NCBI RefSeq assembly: GCF_047511655.1
Contig: NC_133401.1
Location: 45,837,570 to 45,901,569, forward strand
Direction: 5' to 3'
DNA length: 64,000 nucleotides
Origin: Castor canadensis
Taxonomy: Eukaryota > Chordata > Mammalia > Rodentia > Castoridae
This document shows positions 34,936-47,029 of this stretch, in pieces. The notes beneath the pieces were generated by a model. It worked only from the letters and a program-made list of their open reading frames with translations. It was not told the origin of the DNA and did not search any database. How positions within the stretch are numbered: position 1 is the first letter of the stretch; each line of letters opens with the position of its first letter. A program made the position numbers and the translations under genes.

Positions 34936-35179
34936 TAATGATTATATAACTTACATCTCTATACTACATGAAGTTATAATGAGCTTGCATAGTCTGTCCC
35001 AAGCTGGGTTTGCTGGGAAGCAGACTCCAGGACACAGTTCCAGGCTCTTCCTAAGGAGTGAGTGCTCTTAGTGTCCCCACCTACATGGAAGGAAGGCATA
35101 GGAAGAAGGCTGGGACAAAGGGAGAAGCCATGCTGTGAGTCAAGCCTGAGAACAGCCTTGTCTGACCTCACAGAGAGAT

Positions 35180-35850
35180 CTAAAATGGTCTATATTCGTT
35201 TCTTACTGCTGCTTTAACAACTACTCACAACATAAATTTATTATCTTAATATGAAATGAATTTCCTGTCCTATATTTCCCCAAGTCATAAGTCTGAAATG
35301 AGTCTCATTGAGCAAAAATCAGTGTGACCAAGACCACGTTCCTTCCAGAAGCTGTGGCAGAGAACCATTTCGTTGCCTTTTCCAGCTGTTGGAGGCAATC
35401 TATATTCCTTGACTCTGATCTCCTTCCACCATCTTCAAAACCAGCCGAATAGCATTTCTTTCTAACTTGATTTCCTCTTCTGCATCCCTCTTACAAGCTA
35501 AAGGACCCTTGTGATTATACTGGTCCCATCCAGATAATCCAGAATAGGGCTGGAATGTAGCTCGGTGGTGCAGTGCTTGCCTAGCATGCGCGAAGCCCTG
35601 GGTTCGATCCCAGCACCAAAAAAGAAAAGACAAAAAAAAAAAAACCCAGATAATCCAGAATAATGTTTACTTTAAATACAGCTCATTGGCAAACCTAATT
35701 CTATTTGTAACCTTAATTCCTCCTTGTGATGTGACATTAACATATCTATAGATTCCAGGAGTTAGGATGTGGGTATCCTTGGAGTATCTTGGTACCTTGG
35801 GTATCTTGGAGTTCTGGTATGTTATTCTGCCTAACCTATCAGATTGTCCT
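35180..35850 (+). mobile_element. Ancient interspersed repeat, split by an ID element
   Basis: 'tttcttactgctgctttaac', 'aaatttattatcttaatatg', 'tgccttttccagctgttgga', 'aaggacccttgtgattatac' and 'tccaggagttaggatgtggg' match a widespread old mammalian repeat. Family name uncertain. Confidence 0.5.
35547..35645 (+). mobile_element. ID element with perfect 17-bp target duplication
   Basis: Near-consensus ID SINE: 'cttgcctagcatgcgcgaag', 'cctgggttcgatcccagcac', A-rich tail. The 17-base duplication ccagataatccagaata is identical at 35530-35546 and 35646-35662. Intact CpGs in the body also indicate a young copy. Confidence 0.95.
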
Positions 35851-35879
35851 TTATTGAAATGAAGTGGCTAGGCCTTTAT

Positions 35880-37400
35880 ACCTCTGCCTCAATGGATGTG
35901 GGTTCCCAAGCCACTGGATCCACAAACGAGCAAGGTTGTGACCTTGGGCAGGGTGTCTTTCTATAGCAGAGTCAATTCTGATAGACTGACAGCTGAAGGT
36001 TTTCTGACAGCACTTCTAGCAGCTGGGGCAACAGACCTTTCTTGAAGGGAGAAATGGGTGTGTTACATTTTCATACAGTCTATCTCTTGAGCCATTTGGA
36101 TCCACTTCTTTATGTATGTTTGGGGACCAGCTCCTTCTGGAGTCTGTAAAGCCTTTGTTTCTAGGGGAATCTTTTCCTTTTTTGTATCTTTCCTTTTTCT
36201 TTTTGGTTCTGGGAGTTAAAGCCAGGGCATTATATGCTAAGCATGTGCTCATGGCCACTGAGCTACAAGCCTGGCCCTTCTTAAAAGAGAGGTTTAGTAG
36301 GAAAAATGACAGTCCTCACCAGTGTTTTGTATTTTGGGATGCCACAGACACTCATTATCTGCCTCTTCTACTAACAAGTCTATGCTCCCCTTGCCCTCAG
36401 AGAACTGACCTAGGTTACTTTCCTGGTGGCACAGTTCAGATGCTTACCTCCGATGAGGCTGGGATTTCTGCATTTGTATGTTATTATTGCAAGTAGACAA
36501 GAGAATACCAAGAGGTGCCCAAATAAATCTCTTGTATGCTAAGTATATTCCTCCTTCTCCTGTTGTGGAACTGTAGCCCTGCCTCCTCTTCACAATCATC
36601 TTGGGTTATTTACTCAGTCAAGATTCTTTTCTTGCCTACTGACATCTGGACATAGGAGCCTGAAGTGCCCAGACAGCAACTATAGCTCATAGTTCAATGA
36701 AACTCCTATTGTATCACTTAAAGAAAGTGTTCTTCCTTTAGATACCAGGACATCTAATCCTGCTGAGCCCAGGGTTTTGGAGAGAGGAGGCACAAATTTC
36801 TCAAGGAATTCAAGGTAAAGATGGTTGGTCACTCCTGCTTCCATCCTTTGGCTCACAGACCCATGTATTCTTCCTTTGGGACACCTGGCACAATATAAAA
36901 GTCTTTGATTCGAGGTATACTGTATGTCCTAGAAGATGATTTACTATCTTCATAAAGCATGACCTTCAAGATGGCACTTCTGCTGTCTTCCAGGAGACTG
37001 CTGTACCTCTCTTTCCAGCAGCTTCTTGATGGTGTAGTTTAAAGATGATCAGTAGATTCCATGGCCATGAGCCCACTTTTGCACTTCCTGTGTTGTTGTA
37101 ACATTTGACATAATGTTATATGGGATCTTTTGTCAGTAGAACAAATACTCTACAAGCCCTTGTATAGTCATACTGGCTCAAGCCTTGCAGGTAAAAAAGC
37201 CAAACCCATACTAGCATTACTCTTTTGTCCAGAACTTCAAATTAATATAGGGGCTACCCCATTTTCCATATGCTTGGCTGCTCCCTACAGCCAAACCCAG
37301 AAATCACCATAACCTCAGCTCCAGGAATTTACTATAGTCACAATGGGTGATCAGAAGGTATCCAAAAGATAGAGATGGTAGCTTTGGGTCTGAAATACTT
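35880..37400. other. Unassigned, possibly old ERV-type sequence
   Basis: Includes a diverged minus-strand ID-like SINE at 36175-36275. A plus-strand open frame of 126 codons (36116-36496) runs through that SINE and has no recognisable protein similarity. The remainder could be old retroviral internal sequence, but I cannot support this. Confidence 0.3.
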
Positions 37401-38479
37401 ACTAATTCTAGCATTTCTCCACTGACATGACAAGTCTCTCTGATGTCAGAGAGTTTCTCAGGATTTTGTGAAGAGACTTGAGCTTGTTACTTCAGTTATA
37501 CATTGATGATTAAGGAGGCAATAAGACCTACTAGGAGATTGCCTGTAGTTGTGATTTATGAATGAGATCAGGGGTGGTAACAGCTGGCAATTCAACAAGA
37601 AGTCACAAGCCTATCTTTGAGGCCCAACATAGCCTGAACCATACGTAAAATTGCTTGCTCGAGGCTAGGAAATTAAAGGCTTGCTGATGAAGAAGTAGTC
37701 CACTTGACCGCTCCCTTGCTAACAAGTCCAGACTGAGGGCGTGCTATCAGAAGCTGATCTTGATGTCAAAATATACAAGGCTGAACAAGAGCACTGATGT
37801 GAAATGATGTAGTAGGGATATATTCTAGTTTTGGGTCTACAGTACCAGGTGATCCACCCAGCCAAGCTAGATTTTGATTTGCTCATTTGTAAAAATGATT
37901 CAGTTGAATTTCAAAGGTCCCTTCTATTTCTAAAATTCCATGATTCATTTCCCATAGTTCAAATTTTACATTCCCTTTATAAGGGAGTAAGTGACCAGTA
38001 AGGCAGAACTGTCCTCTGCTCATTGTGTTTCCTAGTTCTTGATGGGGGTCAGACTCTCAAACAGTAGTGACCACTTCTGGGTGGTGATTCTGATTACAAT
38101 GAGATGGAATATCAAGTCTGCAAACTTCTCAGGAGCTATAGCATTTCTTGATATTAGAAAAGATTTGTTTGCAATTTGGAGATTCTTCTTGAAGATTCCC
38201 TTATTCAAATGGAAATACCCCTGAAAGACTACTGAATCATTAACACTGATTTATATCTTCCTGACATAGTCAATGCAGCAGGTTATTATGGATCAGAGGA
38301 GAGTAAAGGGCTAAAGAGTATGAAGACACTATTGTGAACTGAGTGCACTTCTTGGGACCCACTATCCTGAGTGACAGACTAGTCATTACAGGAAAGGGAA
38401 AGTAAGGGACTAAGGTTAGGGGATAGTTTGAAGAGACTTAAATCAGTTGGCATGCACATGAATTTTAGCATAACTGAAG

Positions 38480-38872
38480 TCCCTTACATGTCTGATATGG
38501 AATGAATGATTGCGTCCCTCTCCTTTATATGTTGATTCCTTAACACCCAATATGATGGAATTTGGTGACTGGACCTTTGGAAGATAATTGGAGATAGATG
38601 TATTTATGTGGGAAGGTCCCTCAGGAGTAGTGCCCTATTAAGAAGATACATGGGAGAGTAAGCTTTCTGAGCATGCACCAAATAAAGGTCATTTGAGACA
38701 CGTCAGTAGGCAGCTACCTACAAGCCAGGAAGAGAGCCCTTTCCAGAAACTGAGCTCTGCTCAGTTCTTGAGCTTTTTAGCCTCCAGAACTGTAGAAAAT
38801 ACATTTGTTATATAAGTCACCCAGTCTACAATATTTGTTATGACATCCTAGGCTGACTGAAACAATCTGTTT
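38480..38872 (+). mobile_element. MaLR LTR (MLT1-like)
   Basis: 'tgatatggaatgaatgattg', 'ggaatttggtgactggacct', 'tccagaactgtagaaaatac' and 'ataagtcacccagtctacaa' give the full order of an MLT1-type LTR. Confidence 0.75.
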
Positions 38873-39117
38873 TACCTACATGGTCCCCTTCCCTTTCTGT
38901 GTTAGTCATGAGTTAATTTGTCAAATTAAGCATGGAAGACATGTCTCCAAATGATTTGTTAATGGGGTAAACATAAACATTATTCCTTCCTCAGGGTGTA
39001 CCAGGCTGGGCTTTCTTCTGGTGCAAGTTGTTGAAGCTGACTACTTTGGGATGATGTTGACCTCTTCAGTTTAATACAGTAAAACAGGTTGGTTGTATCT
39101 CTGGAAAGAGGAACATT

Positions 39118-39189
<72 letters not shown>
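39118..39189 (+). repeat. Compound (CT)n(CA)n microsatellite
   Basis: CT run of about 30 bases followed directly by CA run of about 38 bases. Confidence 0.97.
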
Positions 39190-39190
<1 letters not shown>

Positions 39191-40489
39191 TTAGAAACTT
39201 CTTCTGTTTGATCCCCAAGCTTTATATAGTTTAAAAAAATAAAACAAAATAAAAAACAATAATAGTGAAACCAAGACGCTATTTCACAATCAGGGCTCTT
39301 GCAGCCTTTCAAATACAGGAGCTTTGAAAGTAGAGTATACCAATTGGAAGAACAAGACAAAAATATGAATGGAGCCATCAACATTTCAGAAAACAAAATT
39401 TTATATAGCCAAAGGATCCTTCCTGGAACTAGTTAACTGCCCTTACAAAACACAAGAATCAACAACAGCAACAAAACCAAGAACAGAATAGAATGAAATT
39501 CTACGAACACTCCTACCTTAACATATCCTAGATGTTTAAGGAGGTTTACTAACTTGTTATCTGTTGGGACTGGAAAGAATTTCAATGATATTAAAAAAAA
39601 TTGTCAACATTTTCAAAGTAAAAAGGAACAGTCCAAAGTATAACCATGTGCTCACCACCCACATTGAGTGATTGTCAGGATTATGAAGATTTTAAAGAAA
39701 AATATCTGTAAGAGTATATTTACAAAGTCTACCCTTGGAAAAATGCAATTATTATTTTGTGGACTGTAAGTACACTGTCAAGCTATAGACAGACACATGT
39801 CAATCTAATCCTTCAACTACCTGCAAGGGTGGATTTTGCCTAACTTTTAAAAACTGTATTCTTTAATAAAGTGGAAATGTTCAATTTTCAGAGACAACCC
39901 TCTATGATGTTTTCTTCTCTCCAGAGGATTTCAGGAGAGGGCTCCACGAATAGACTCTCTTCCTTCCTATCTCAGTTTTTTTCAGTCTCCTGAGGGAGAT
40001 ACCTGGGGCCATTCACTCTCCCAATCTCCTGCACCCTCATAGACTCTTATTTGATACTTTTTACTACTATACTTAAATCCTTTAAAATGTCACCATTTCT
40101 GCACTTGACTTTTATAGCCTACTCTTTTAAAACTAGCATACATTAATTGTACAAAGAGGTTTCATTGTATCATTTCCATAGCTGCATTCAATGTACTTTG
40201 ATTGAATCCAGCCCTTTTATTGTACTCTCTTAGCTGCTCTCCCTTTCCCCTTTACAAACAGTATTTCCACTGGCATCCTCACAGCACCATTTCCCTATAA
40301 TTCTATGAGAATATATGCCAGCTGACAAATTTACATCACTCTTATCTTCAAAACCACCCAGTCGCTCAATTCCCAATAACAGAAATTTCTTCTGCTTCCA
40401 GATCATAGACTATTTGGTGTCACTCTTTCTCATCTGCCTCTCCTTCTCCCATGGAGGGACTCTCAGGGTTGGCACATGAGGCCTTCTCT

Positions 40490-40702
40490 CTCTCTTTTTT
40501 GGCAGTACTGGGGTTTGAACTCAAAGCCTCACACTTGCTATGCAGGCATGCTTACTTCTTGAGCCACTCTGCCAGCCCTTTTTTCGTGTGTGGTGTGTTC
40601 TAGATAGGGTCTCACAAACTATTTGCCTGAGCTAGCTTTGAACTGCAATCCTCCTGATCTCTGCTAGGATTACAGGCTGAGCCACTGGCACCTGGCTGGT
40701 AT
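40490..40702 (-). mobile_element. Two-part SINE
   Basis: 'ggcagtactggggtttgaac', 'cttgagccactctgccagcc', then B1-like 'tagggtctcacaaactattt' and 'gctaggattacaggctgagc'. Confidence 0.88.
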
Positions 40703-41404
40703 CTTCTCTTATAAACCACCTCTTTTGCTTAGAAAATTCTTCCTGTGAACTTTTCCAAACCTCTTCTTCCCCCTTTATTGTGCATCTCTTTAAAATTCAT
40801 CTCCTTAAAAATAAAAGCAAATAAGAAAAAACTAGCAAGACTGGAGGGAAACTTGGTTTTCCTTCTCCTCTTAGCCATCCCCATCAGGAGACAGCAAGCA
40901 CTCAGTAAGTCACACAATACATTTGTGTCCACATTTTGGGGCGGGTAGTGCTGAGCATTTAGTGTTTAGGGGATAGTTTAAGGTTTTCCAGATGTTTTGA
41001 GGCATATTTTGTGAAAATAATATTTAAATTTTAAGGTTGGAAATGTAAGAGACTATGTCTGCTTATATTTTTTATCTATAGGTATGGACTATATTAGTGT
41101 TTGATGTTTTATACAATTGGGATATCCCATGACATGATAATGGATGAGAAAAAGAAAAAGAAAATAAATTAGTTGACAACATCTTCCACAGAATCTACTT
41201 TTATAATTTTTAAATATGTGTTGCCTTACATGAACTTGGTTGCTACCATATCAATTGCTGGTATAATTTTAGCTGTTGTAATAGTTCAGGAAGTTGTATG
41301 TTAAAATCAATGATGTTACAAACCTAGAACCACAAGCAAAAGATAGCTTTCTAGTACCACCTGGTGGCTAACTATTAATATATGCTTCAAGTTGATTGCT
41401 ATGT

Positions 41405-41452
41405 ATATCTATCTATCTATCTATCTATCCAGACAGAGAGAGAGAGAGAGAG
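41405..41452 (+). repeat. (TATC)n and (AG)n microsatellites
   Basis: Six TATC units, a short 'cag' break, then about eleven AG units. Confidence 0.95.
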
Positions 41453-41879
41453 TACAGCAAAATACCATTTTTGGTATGGACATCATTATATATGTAACAC
41501 ATGATAGAGCTGGAAGTAATTTTACAATACTTAAACCTCAGGTAGTGGGACAAATTCAGATAAGGCAGGACTTAATTTCTCTATAATTAATTTAATCTCA
41601 GAAAATTCAGAGCTCCCCTAGTTCTTGCTTACGTTTGCTTCTAAACTCTAGAAGAGTATGGGTTATCAAGGCATCAGGAAGTATGGGAAGTGGCTTCTGA
41701 CCCTTAGTTATCAAACAATCTAGGTGACTACTAAGTCATTCATTACTTATTTCCAACTCTAGGTATGGTGTATGTCTTTGACAATTCTGGACTCCTGTTG
41801 GGCACCAGGAATTATCTACTGCTCTGTACCATGTTGATCCCCACCTGCCTAGACACACCACATCATATTCTGGCTGGGG

Positions 41880-42240
41880 GCTCCATTTAGGAAAGCATTT
41901 TCTAATGCTAACACAAGACCACAGACTGGCTAAGTGCTAAAGAAAAGAAGTTTCCTTGGCTCAGAGCTCTCATCCAAGGTCAAGGGGGACACATTTTGTT
42001 TTCTTGCTGATGGTCTGTGGACAATCACATGGCATGAGACAGGAATTCTCTTTCTCTCTCTCTCTTCCTCATGAAGCCATTATTATTCAATCATGGAGGC
42101 CCTACCATGATGACTTTATCTAATCCTAATCACCGCTCAAAGGCCTCATCATAGCTGATTAAGTTTCCATCCTCTTCATAGCTCACCATGAAGATTACAC
42201 TTCAACATAAGTTTGGTGGGATAAACTATATTAAAACCAT
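41880..42240. mobile_element. Ancient interspersed repeat, family not named
   Basis: 'tcaatcatggaggccctacc', 'cctaatcaccgctcaaaggc' and 'cacttcaacataagtttggt' follow the order of a common old mammalian repeat. Confidence 0.4.
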
Positions 42241-42319
42241 GGCAGCCACGCATTCTAACAAGTCATCTAGGATTTTTATTTTGTTCTCCCTTTGGGAACA
42301 GGGATCAGGATCTTTTTAT

Positions 42320-42652
42320 TGTCATTGTTTTGTATTGTTTTGTGATACTTCGGGTTGAACTTAAGGCCTTGCACTTGCCATGCAGGCACTCTACCACTTG
42401 AGACACTCTGCTAGCTCTTTCTGTGTTGGTTATTTTGGAGATAGGGTGTCACTTTATGCTCACCGGTCTGGACTGTGATCCTCCTAGTCATGCTTTTCCC
42501 CCTCATTGGGATGACAGGCATAGGCCACCATGCCCAGACATTAGTTGGGATGGGGTCTTCTGTATTTTTTGTTCAGTCTGGCTTCGAACTATAATCCTCC
42601 CAATCTCCCAAGTAGCTAGAATTACAAACTTGAGCCAACGTACCAGACCTAG
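42320..42652 (-). mobile_element. Three-part SINE
   Basis: tRNA-like unit (cttgcacttgccatgcaggc; accacttgagacactctgct), then two B1-like monomers ('gggatgacaggcataggcca', 'agtagctagaattacaaact'). Confidence 0.85.
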
Positions 42653-43109
42653 GATCCTTTTTAGTAACTCAGTGGCCTATTATGATGAGACTTCTTCCTC
42701 CCCCAACTTCTAGGAAATAGAAATCAACCCAAGACCATATTCCTTCCTTGAAATAACAGATCTGAAATGACCTAGCTAAACAAGAAAGAGGTAGAGGGGT
42801 GGCAAAATGGGAGTGGTGAGGGAGAAAAGAATGGAAAGAAATATCTGCAAGAGTAACAAAAAAATGTTGCTGATATTTTGAAGAGTATATTACTTTAGCA
42901 GTCCAATTTTATAGATGAGGAAAGAGTCAGCTGGAGTCACTTCCAGACAACCATGCCTCGGCACATTTGCAACAAGTAGCTTATAAGCATATCAAGGTGC
43001 TGATGCCCTGAGTCCTTGGATAGGAACTGAAACTGTTGAAGCCAGTTCTCCCAGCCCAGTCACTTCTGGCCAAGAGCAGCCTTATCCCTATAACACCACA
43101 TTAGTCAGA

Positions 43110-43640
43110 ATAAGTTAACAGTTTGTATAGTTATCTATTCCTATATAATAAGACAAATCAAAAAACTTACTGCCTAATGCAGTACCCATTTCATTTACTC
43201 ATGTATTCTATGGGCACAAATTTGGGCTGTTTGGCGAGAAGGTCCTTTTCCTGATCTTGCTGGGGTCCTGTATGTAGTCACAGTCATCTCCCTTGGCAGC
43301 TCGTTTGAAGCTACATTTTCCAATATGGTCTCATTCACATGACTTGCTACTGGTGCTGACTAAAAGCTGGGCCCTGTCTTCAGCAGGCTAGCTAGCCTAA
43401 GCTCCTTTACTTTGTGGAAGAGTTCCTACCAGTAAGGGAGGGTAAACCCAAATGCACAAACACCTTTCAAGCATCTACTTGTGTGATATTTGCTGATGTT
43501 CCAATGGCCAAAGCAAGATAGATGGTCAAAGGACAGAGTCAGTGTGGAGGGAAGTGTACAGGATGTGAATACAGGGAAGTGTGAGCATGGGGCCATTAAA
43601 GTAACAATCTCCATATTGTTATAACAAACACCTTCAAAAA
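43110..43640. mobile_element. Ancient interspersed repeat, family not named
   Basis: 'tatctattcctatataataa', 'aaatttgggctgtttggcga', 'caatatggtctcattcacat' and 'gcaggctagctagcctaagc' resemble a known old mammalian repeat. Confidence 0.4.
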
Positions 43641-43869
43641 TGTCAGTAGCATCCCACAACCCAGAATTATTTCTTACTCATCACAATTCCAAGTAGGTTG
43701 GTGAGGAGACTCTATCACAATTACTCACAAAACCAGAACCCTTCTACAGTGACTCTACATTGTCTAAGGACTTGAAGCAGACGAGGAAAGACAGAGAATG
43801 GAGGACTGAAGAAAGGTTTCAGAGACAAAACTTGGAAGTAGTGTATGTCAGTTCCAACTGTTACTTGGG

Positions 43870-44275
43870 CCAGGAGCCCAAAAGTTCTTGGTCTTATCAA
43901 AGACTTCAAGGAGTGACACAGAGGAGACATTAGCAGGAGCGAGTTTATTAATGCAAAACAAAGGGAAAGGCAGAGCAAAAGTGATTCTCAAAGCGGGAGG
44001 GCAGGCAGGCTCAAGAAGGAGCAGCTGCCCTGAGGGTCCCAAAACCTCAAGCTTTTATTGAGGTCTCCAGTCATGGAAGTGGTCATCCCAGGAAATTTGG
44101 GTTCTGTGTCATTACCTTCAAAAAACTGGGCTGTGCATCAACTCCTCCCATGTTTGGGCAAGACAGGGGGGGGTCTTTGGCCATGGATGATCAGACTTGA
44201 ATTGTCATTTCCCACATGCTGTGGGGGCAGCGAGTCAGCAACACCCTGCTCTATGTGCTTCTGTTAATGGCAACT
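43870..44275 (-). mobile_element. LTR-like segment (antisense)
   Basis: 'gagcgagtttattaatgcaa' gives AATAAA near a probable R region on the minus strand, and the body has the C/G-rich character of an LTR. No internal genes. Family unknown. Confidence 0.4.
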
Positions 44276-44284
44276 GGACATTCT

Positions 44285-44625
44285 TTTTTGTGACTTTCTT
44301 TTTTGGTGAGTTTTGAACTCACAGCTCTGCTCTTGCTAGGCAGGTGCTTCACCATTTGAGTCATACCCCCTAGCCTAGTTATTTTTAGCTATAATGTCTT
44401 GCTTATTGCCTGGGGTCAGCATTGGACAGGAATCCTCCTACCTAATACCTCCTGCATACCTGTGATTATAGCTGTTTGCCACTGTGCCTGGCTTGTTGCT
44501 TGAGATGGGGTTCTTGCTAACTTTTTGCCTGGGGCTGGCCTCAAACCTCTATTCTGATCTCTGCTTCCTGAGTAGCTGGGATTACAGGTGCATAGCACAT
44601 ACCTGGCACCAGGACATGATTTTTT
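44285..44625 (-). mobile_element. Three-part SINE
   Basis: 'gagttttgaactcacagctc', 'cttgctaggcaggtgcttca', then two B1-like monomers ending 'gctgggattacaggtgcata'. Confidence 0.85.
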
Positions 44626-44960
44626 TTAAATCACATTCAGGCCATTATCATTCTCAGCCATCAGGTTTCCAAATTCACTGCCCAGCCACATTCCACTCTG
44701 TCATGTGGCCCCAGGTAACTGCAAAGGGATGGAAATATCATAATGTCCAGAAGAAGAGGAGAAATACATTTATTGGTATGCATTAGTATTTTCAACATTT
44801 ATTAATTTTAAATAAAAATTATAGGAGGCCATTGTTTTCAACTAAGTTCTGGTGCTAGGTTCCAACAAACAGACCAAAAGCCAAAGTAGAGTCACTCACA
44901 CTAAAGTTCTATATCACCAAGTCAAAATTAAGTTATCTGACCTTCTGAGAAATAAATCAG

Positions 44961-44988
<28 letters not shown>
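44961..44988 (+). repeat. (AG)n microsatellite
   Basis: About fourteen GA units. Confidence 0.95.
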
Positions 44989-44991
<3 letters not shown>

Positions 44992-45062
44992 TTTCCAAGC
45001 AGGCCAAGTTTAGTTGGTGGAACAATAAAGTTCCCTCTTCTTTAATCCTTAACAAAAATTAA

Positions 45063-45165
45063 AAAGCTGGGCTTTGTGGTACACACCTATAATCCCTGCA
45101 TGTGGGAGGCTGAGGTAGGATTGGAAGTTCAAAACTAGCCTGGACTATATCACAAGACCCTTTTT
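45063..45165 (+). mobile_element. B1-like SINE
   Basis: 'agctgggctttgtggtacac', 'acctataatccctgcatgtg', 'aactagcctggactatatca'. Directly abuts an inverted SINE. Confidence 0.8.
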
Positions 45166-45465
45166 TGTGGGGGAGGGTTTGAACTTGCAGTTGCTACACA
45201 GGCTCTCTACCACTTGAGCCATGCCTCCAGCCCTTTTTGCTATGGTCATTTTGGGATAAGGTCTTATGCCCAGGCTGGCCTGAGGAGATCCTTCTATTTA
45301 CTCTTTCTCCATAGCAGGGATGACAGGTGGGCACCATCCCCCCCAGCTTACTGGTTGAGATGGGGTCTCACGGCCTTTTGCCAGGTTAGCTTTGATCTTT
45401 GATGCTCTAGATTTCAATCTCTCCGAGGCACTGGTATTAAGGCATGAACCACAGTGCCAGGCCGG
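45166..45465 (-). mobile_element. Three-part SINE
   Basis: 'ggagggtttgaacttgcagt', 'accacttgagccatgcctcc', then two B1-like monomers ending 'aaggcatgaaccacagtgcc'. Confidence 0.8.
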
Positions 45466-45729
45466 GTTATATAGTCTTTTCTGCTTTGGTCAAGGAGACA
45501 ATTGTTCTCTGTTGCTTACTTTCTGATTTCTTATAAAGCTTGTAATACACCTTCTAGAAATTAGAATTATCTACCCTCAAAGTTAGTTATTCCTTTTAAC
45601 CATGGCCAGAATATAGGACCTATTTCTGCTTGTCCAGAACTCTTTCTAGTAGTCAAAGATATGAGGAGCTCAAGGATTATAATGAATGTTTTCTGAGGGC
45701 AGAGATGACCATTCCTAACTGTAGGTTCT

Positions 45730-46275
45730 AAAATACTTATCGTGTGACCATGAAACAGTGATAAGGTAAACAAGGTTCCTATTTTTAAGGAACTTATGTC
45801 CTAGTGGGAAGATTAAACAGAAAATAACAACAAAATTCATCACTTTAAAAAAAAGTGGTAAGTGATAACAGATTGATGTGAAAGTGCATGTCTGGGCAAG
45901 GGATGGGCCTACCTTAGATGATGAGGAAGAAGCATCTATGTTTAGCTCTGGGAGGAAGACTGTCTTGTGCAGAAAACAAGTGGGAATTTCCCCAGATGGG
46001 AGGGATGGTGTGTTCAATGGGTAGAAAATGAAAACAAAATCCAGTGCATTTGAGCAGTGTGAACGTGATGGAGGACGGATCACAGAGGGTCTTGAGGGTT
46101 ATGGTAAAGGATTTAGGGTTTGTTTGAGTTGCATCGGAGACTGGAAAGCTTTTTGTGGGGGTGTGATCTCATTTGGTTCTTATTTTAAACTAGATCAATC
46201 TGGTTGCGCTCTGAAAATGATCATAAAAAACCAGAGTGGCAGTAGCTAGGGTGGTTGCAATTAGATTTATGTTAG
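45730..46275 (+). mobile_element. L2 3' region
   Basis: 'cttatgtcctagtgggaaga', 'cttgagggttatggtaaagg', 'tggaaagctttttgtggggg', 'ctagatcaatctggttgcgc' follow L2 order. Confidence 0.55.
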
Positions 46276-46320
46276 TGGGATTTTACATAGGCCAGTGGGA
46301 GTTCTCACCATATTCTGTAA

Positions 46321-46333
46321 CCCCCCCCCCCCA
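46321..46333 (+). repeat. Poly-C tract
   Basis: Thirteen consecutive C. Confidence 0.97.
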
Positions 46334-46811
46334 TATTCCATGGAACATGGAGGGTCCCATATTCCAAGCTATCACTTTATCATTCACTTGCTTTTTGTCT
46401 GTCACTCCCATTCACGGTTGCCAGAGAAAATGCAGTTAAATCCAAATTTCAGACAAACAACGAATACATTCCCACCATGTGTTTCCCAAACGTTGCATGG
46501 GAAAGACGTAAACTAAAAAAACATCACTGGTTGTTTATCTGAAATGAAAATGAACTGATCCTCCTGCATTTTTATCTGCTCAACCTGGCAAGCTCCTCTC
46601 ACTAGACCCTAAACCCCATGAGGGAGGGAAGCTTAGTCTGTTGGGGTCCCCGTGCACAGAGTTGGGGTGCACAGTGGGAGCTCGCTCTAAACGAAAAGAG
46701 AAACGTCAAAAAGCGAATGAGGGAACGGGACAATCACCTGGGTGGACGGTGAAAAACCTGTGCGGCGCTCAGCAAGACCAGGCGAGGAGCGGCGCGGTGC
46801 GGCGGACGTAC

Positions 46812-46819
46812 TGACGTCA
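46812..46819. promoter_or_regulatory. CRE palindrome TGACGTCA (distal copy)
   Basis: Full 8-bp palindromic cAMP-response element, 218 bases upstream of the YTHDC2 ATG within the CpG island. CREB/CREM/ATF1 bind this site. Occupancy is inferred, not shown. Confidence 0.7.
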
Positions 46820-46835
46820 GAGCCGGCGGCCACGC

Positions 46836-46843
46836 TGACGTCA
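46836..46843. promoter_or_regulatory. CRE palindrome TGACGTCA (proximal copy)
   Basis: Second perfect 8-bp CRE, 24 bases after the first and 194 bases upstream of the YTHDC2 ATG. Perfect spacing and identity of two full sites in a CpG promoter is unlikely by chance. Confidence 0.7.
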
Positions 46844-47029
46844 TCACGCGCGCTCTCGGCCTCGCCGGAGCGTCTGTGGCGCCGGCGCCTCCTCGCTAGG
46901 CGTGGTACGTGGAGCTGTTTGGTGACGCTGTCGCGTCGGGCAGTGGCTCCCGAGACTCACGCTCCCTGTCAGCGGCTGCCAACAGCAGGCCTGGCCGCTC
47001 CTGCGCGGGGAGAGCATCTTCTCAGGGCC

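Larger units (their letters stand above)
31331..46739. other. MCC-YTHDC2 intergenic region
   Basis: About 15 kb between two divergent promoters. I find no open frame with recognisable protein similarity; longer open frames here come from microsatellites, SINEs or old LTR-type repeats. Stretches with nothing recognised: about 31410-32200, 33000-34690, 37400-38480, 39200-40480, 40710-41400, 42660-43110, 44630-44960 and 46280-46739. Confidence 0.7.

Noticed and set aside
35547..35645. tRNA-Ala-like sequence as a tRNA gene
   Set aside because: It has A- and B-box similarity but also an A-rich tail and a target duplication, so it is an ID retroposon. The same applies to the other tRNA-like units in the window.
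36116..36496. 126-codon plus-strand open frame
   Set aside because: Runs through an ID-like SINE and old repeat; no recognised domain.
38980..39396. 138-codon minus-strand open frame
   Set aside because: Much of it is translation of the CT/CA microsatellite (Cys-Val and Arg-Glu runs).
41355..41375. Palindrome ccacctggtgg as a CTCF-like or E-box element
   Set aside because: Matches only a short core; a chance hit cannot be excluded and no supporting context is present.
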